Origin: Verrucomicrobia subdivision 6 bacterium BACL9 MAG-120507-bin52
GTDB taxonomy: Bacteria > Verrucomicrobiota > Verrucomicrobiia > Methylacidiphilales > Verrucolacustridaceae
Reading direction: 5' to 3'
Length of the DNA: 5,260 nt
Assembly: GCA_001438005.1 (NCBI GenBank)
Contig: LIBO01000087.1
Coordinates: forward strand, 1 to 5,260
Each line of letters begins with the position of its first letter. Positions within the stretch are counted from its first letter, which is position 1. Positions 5,192-5,260 of the stretch are shown here, one piece after another. A program made the translations under genes and the position numbers. The notes under the pieces were generated by a model that did not search any database, was not told the origin of the DNA, and saw only the letters and a list, made by a program, of their open reading frames with translations.

Positions 5192-5260
5192 ACCCCTCCT
5201 GGTTCTCTTCCCTACGCGTTTTCCTTTCTCACGGAACCCGAGATTTTTTCCGCCACAAAA
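5188..5260 (+). CDS. Start of a gene coupled to the ABC ATPase, probably its permease (partial)
   Basis: Only the first 24 codons are in the window; the gene runs off the right edge. The GTG start shares bases with the TGA stop of the ATPase (GTGA), a layout typical of ABC ATPase-permease pairs. The visible residues begin MNPSWFSSLRVFLSH and continue to GTRDFFRHK. A short amphipathic, basic lead with a pattern like RDFFRH is what usually precedes the first membrane helix of FtsX/LolC/MacB-type permeases. No transmembrane segment or domain is in view, so the identity rests mainly on context. The frame is open to the end of the window. Confidence 0.6.
   Translation, partial: MNPSWFSSLRVFLSHGTRDFFRHK

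Overview
The window suggests a Gram-negative bacterium with a lipopolysaccharide outer membrane. It carries an ADP-heptose epimerase gene for inner-core sugar synthesis, a PagL-type lipid A deacylase that should sit in the outer membrane, and a LolD/MacB-class ABC transporter. Ribosome-binding sites are weak or absent, and the protein style would fit Verrucomicrobiota. That placement is an impression from the sequences and was not tested. I see no mobile element, CRISPR array, tRNA or rRNA.

Layout: positions 1-45 hold only a G-rich (on the minus strand) stretch after the hrpB stop. The minus strand carries hldD (3596 to 2643) followed after 59 bp by hrpB (2583 to 46), so the two may share a transcript. 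A 76-bp AT-rich divergent spacer (3597-3672) separates hldD from the plus-strand gene for a PagL-like outer-membrane enzyme (3673-4377). A 148-bp spacer (4378-4525) then holds two near-identical 17-bp direct repeats, each containing a consensus DnaA box (TTATNCACA). Between them lie small inverted repeats, a candidate extended -10 promoter and a perfect 10-bp palindrome. After this comes an ABC-transporter ATPase gene (4526-5191), whose stop overlaps the GTG start of a gene that runs off the window, probably the partner permease.

Working together: hldD and the PagL-like gene both act on lipopolysaccharide, one making the core heptose and the other trimming an acyl chain from lipid A at the outer membrane, and they share one divergent control region. 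The ABC ATPase and its overlapping partner could be a LolD/FtsX-type membrane-extraction transporter, which would also be an envelope function. HrpB, an RNA helicase, is probably a passenger.

The most unusual features are the DnaA-box repeat pair upstream of the ABC operon and the very strong C-over-G bias on the plus strand, which holds whichever way the genes point. Nothing here proves a wholly new system.
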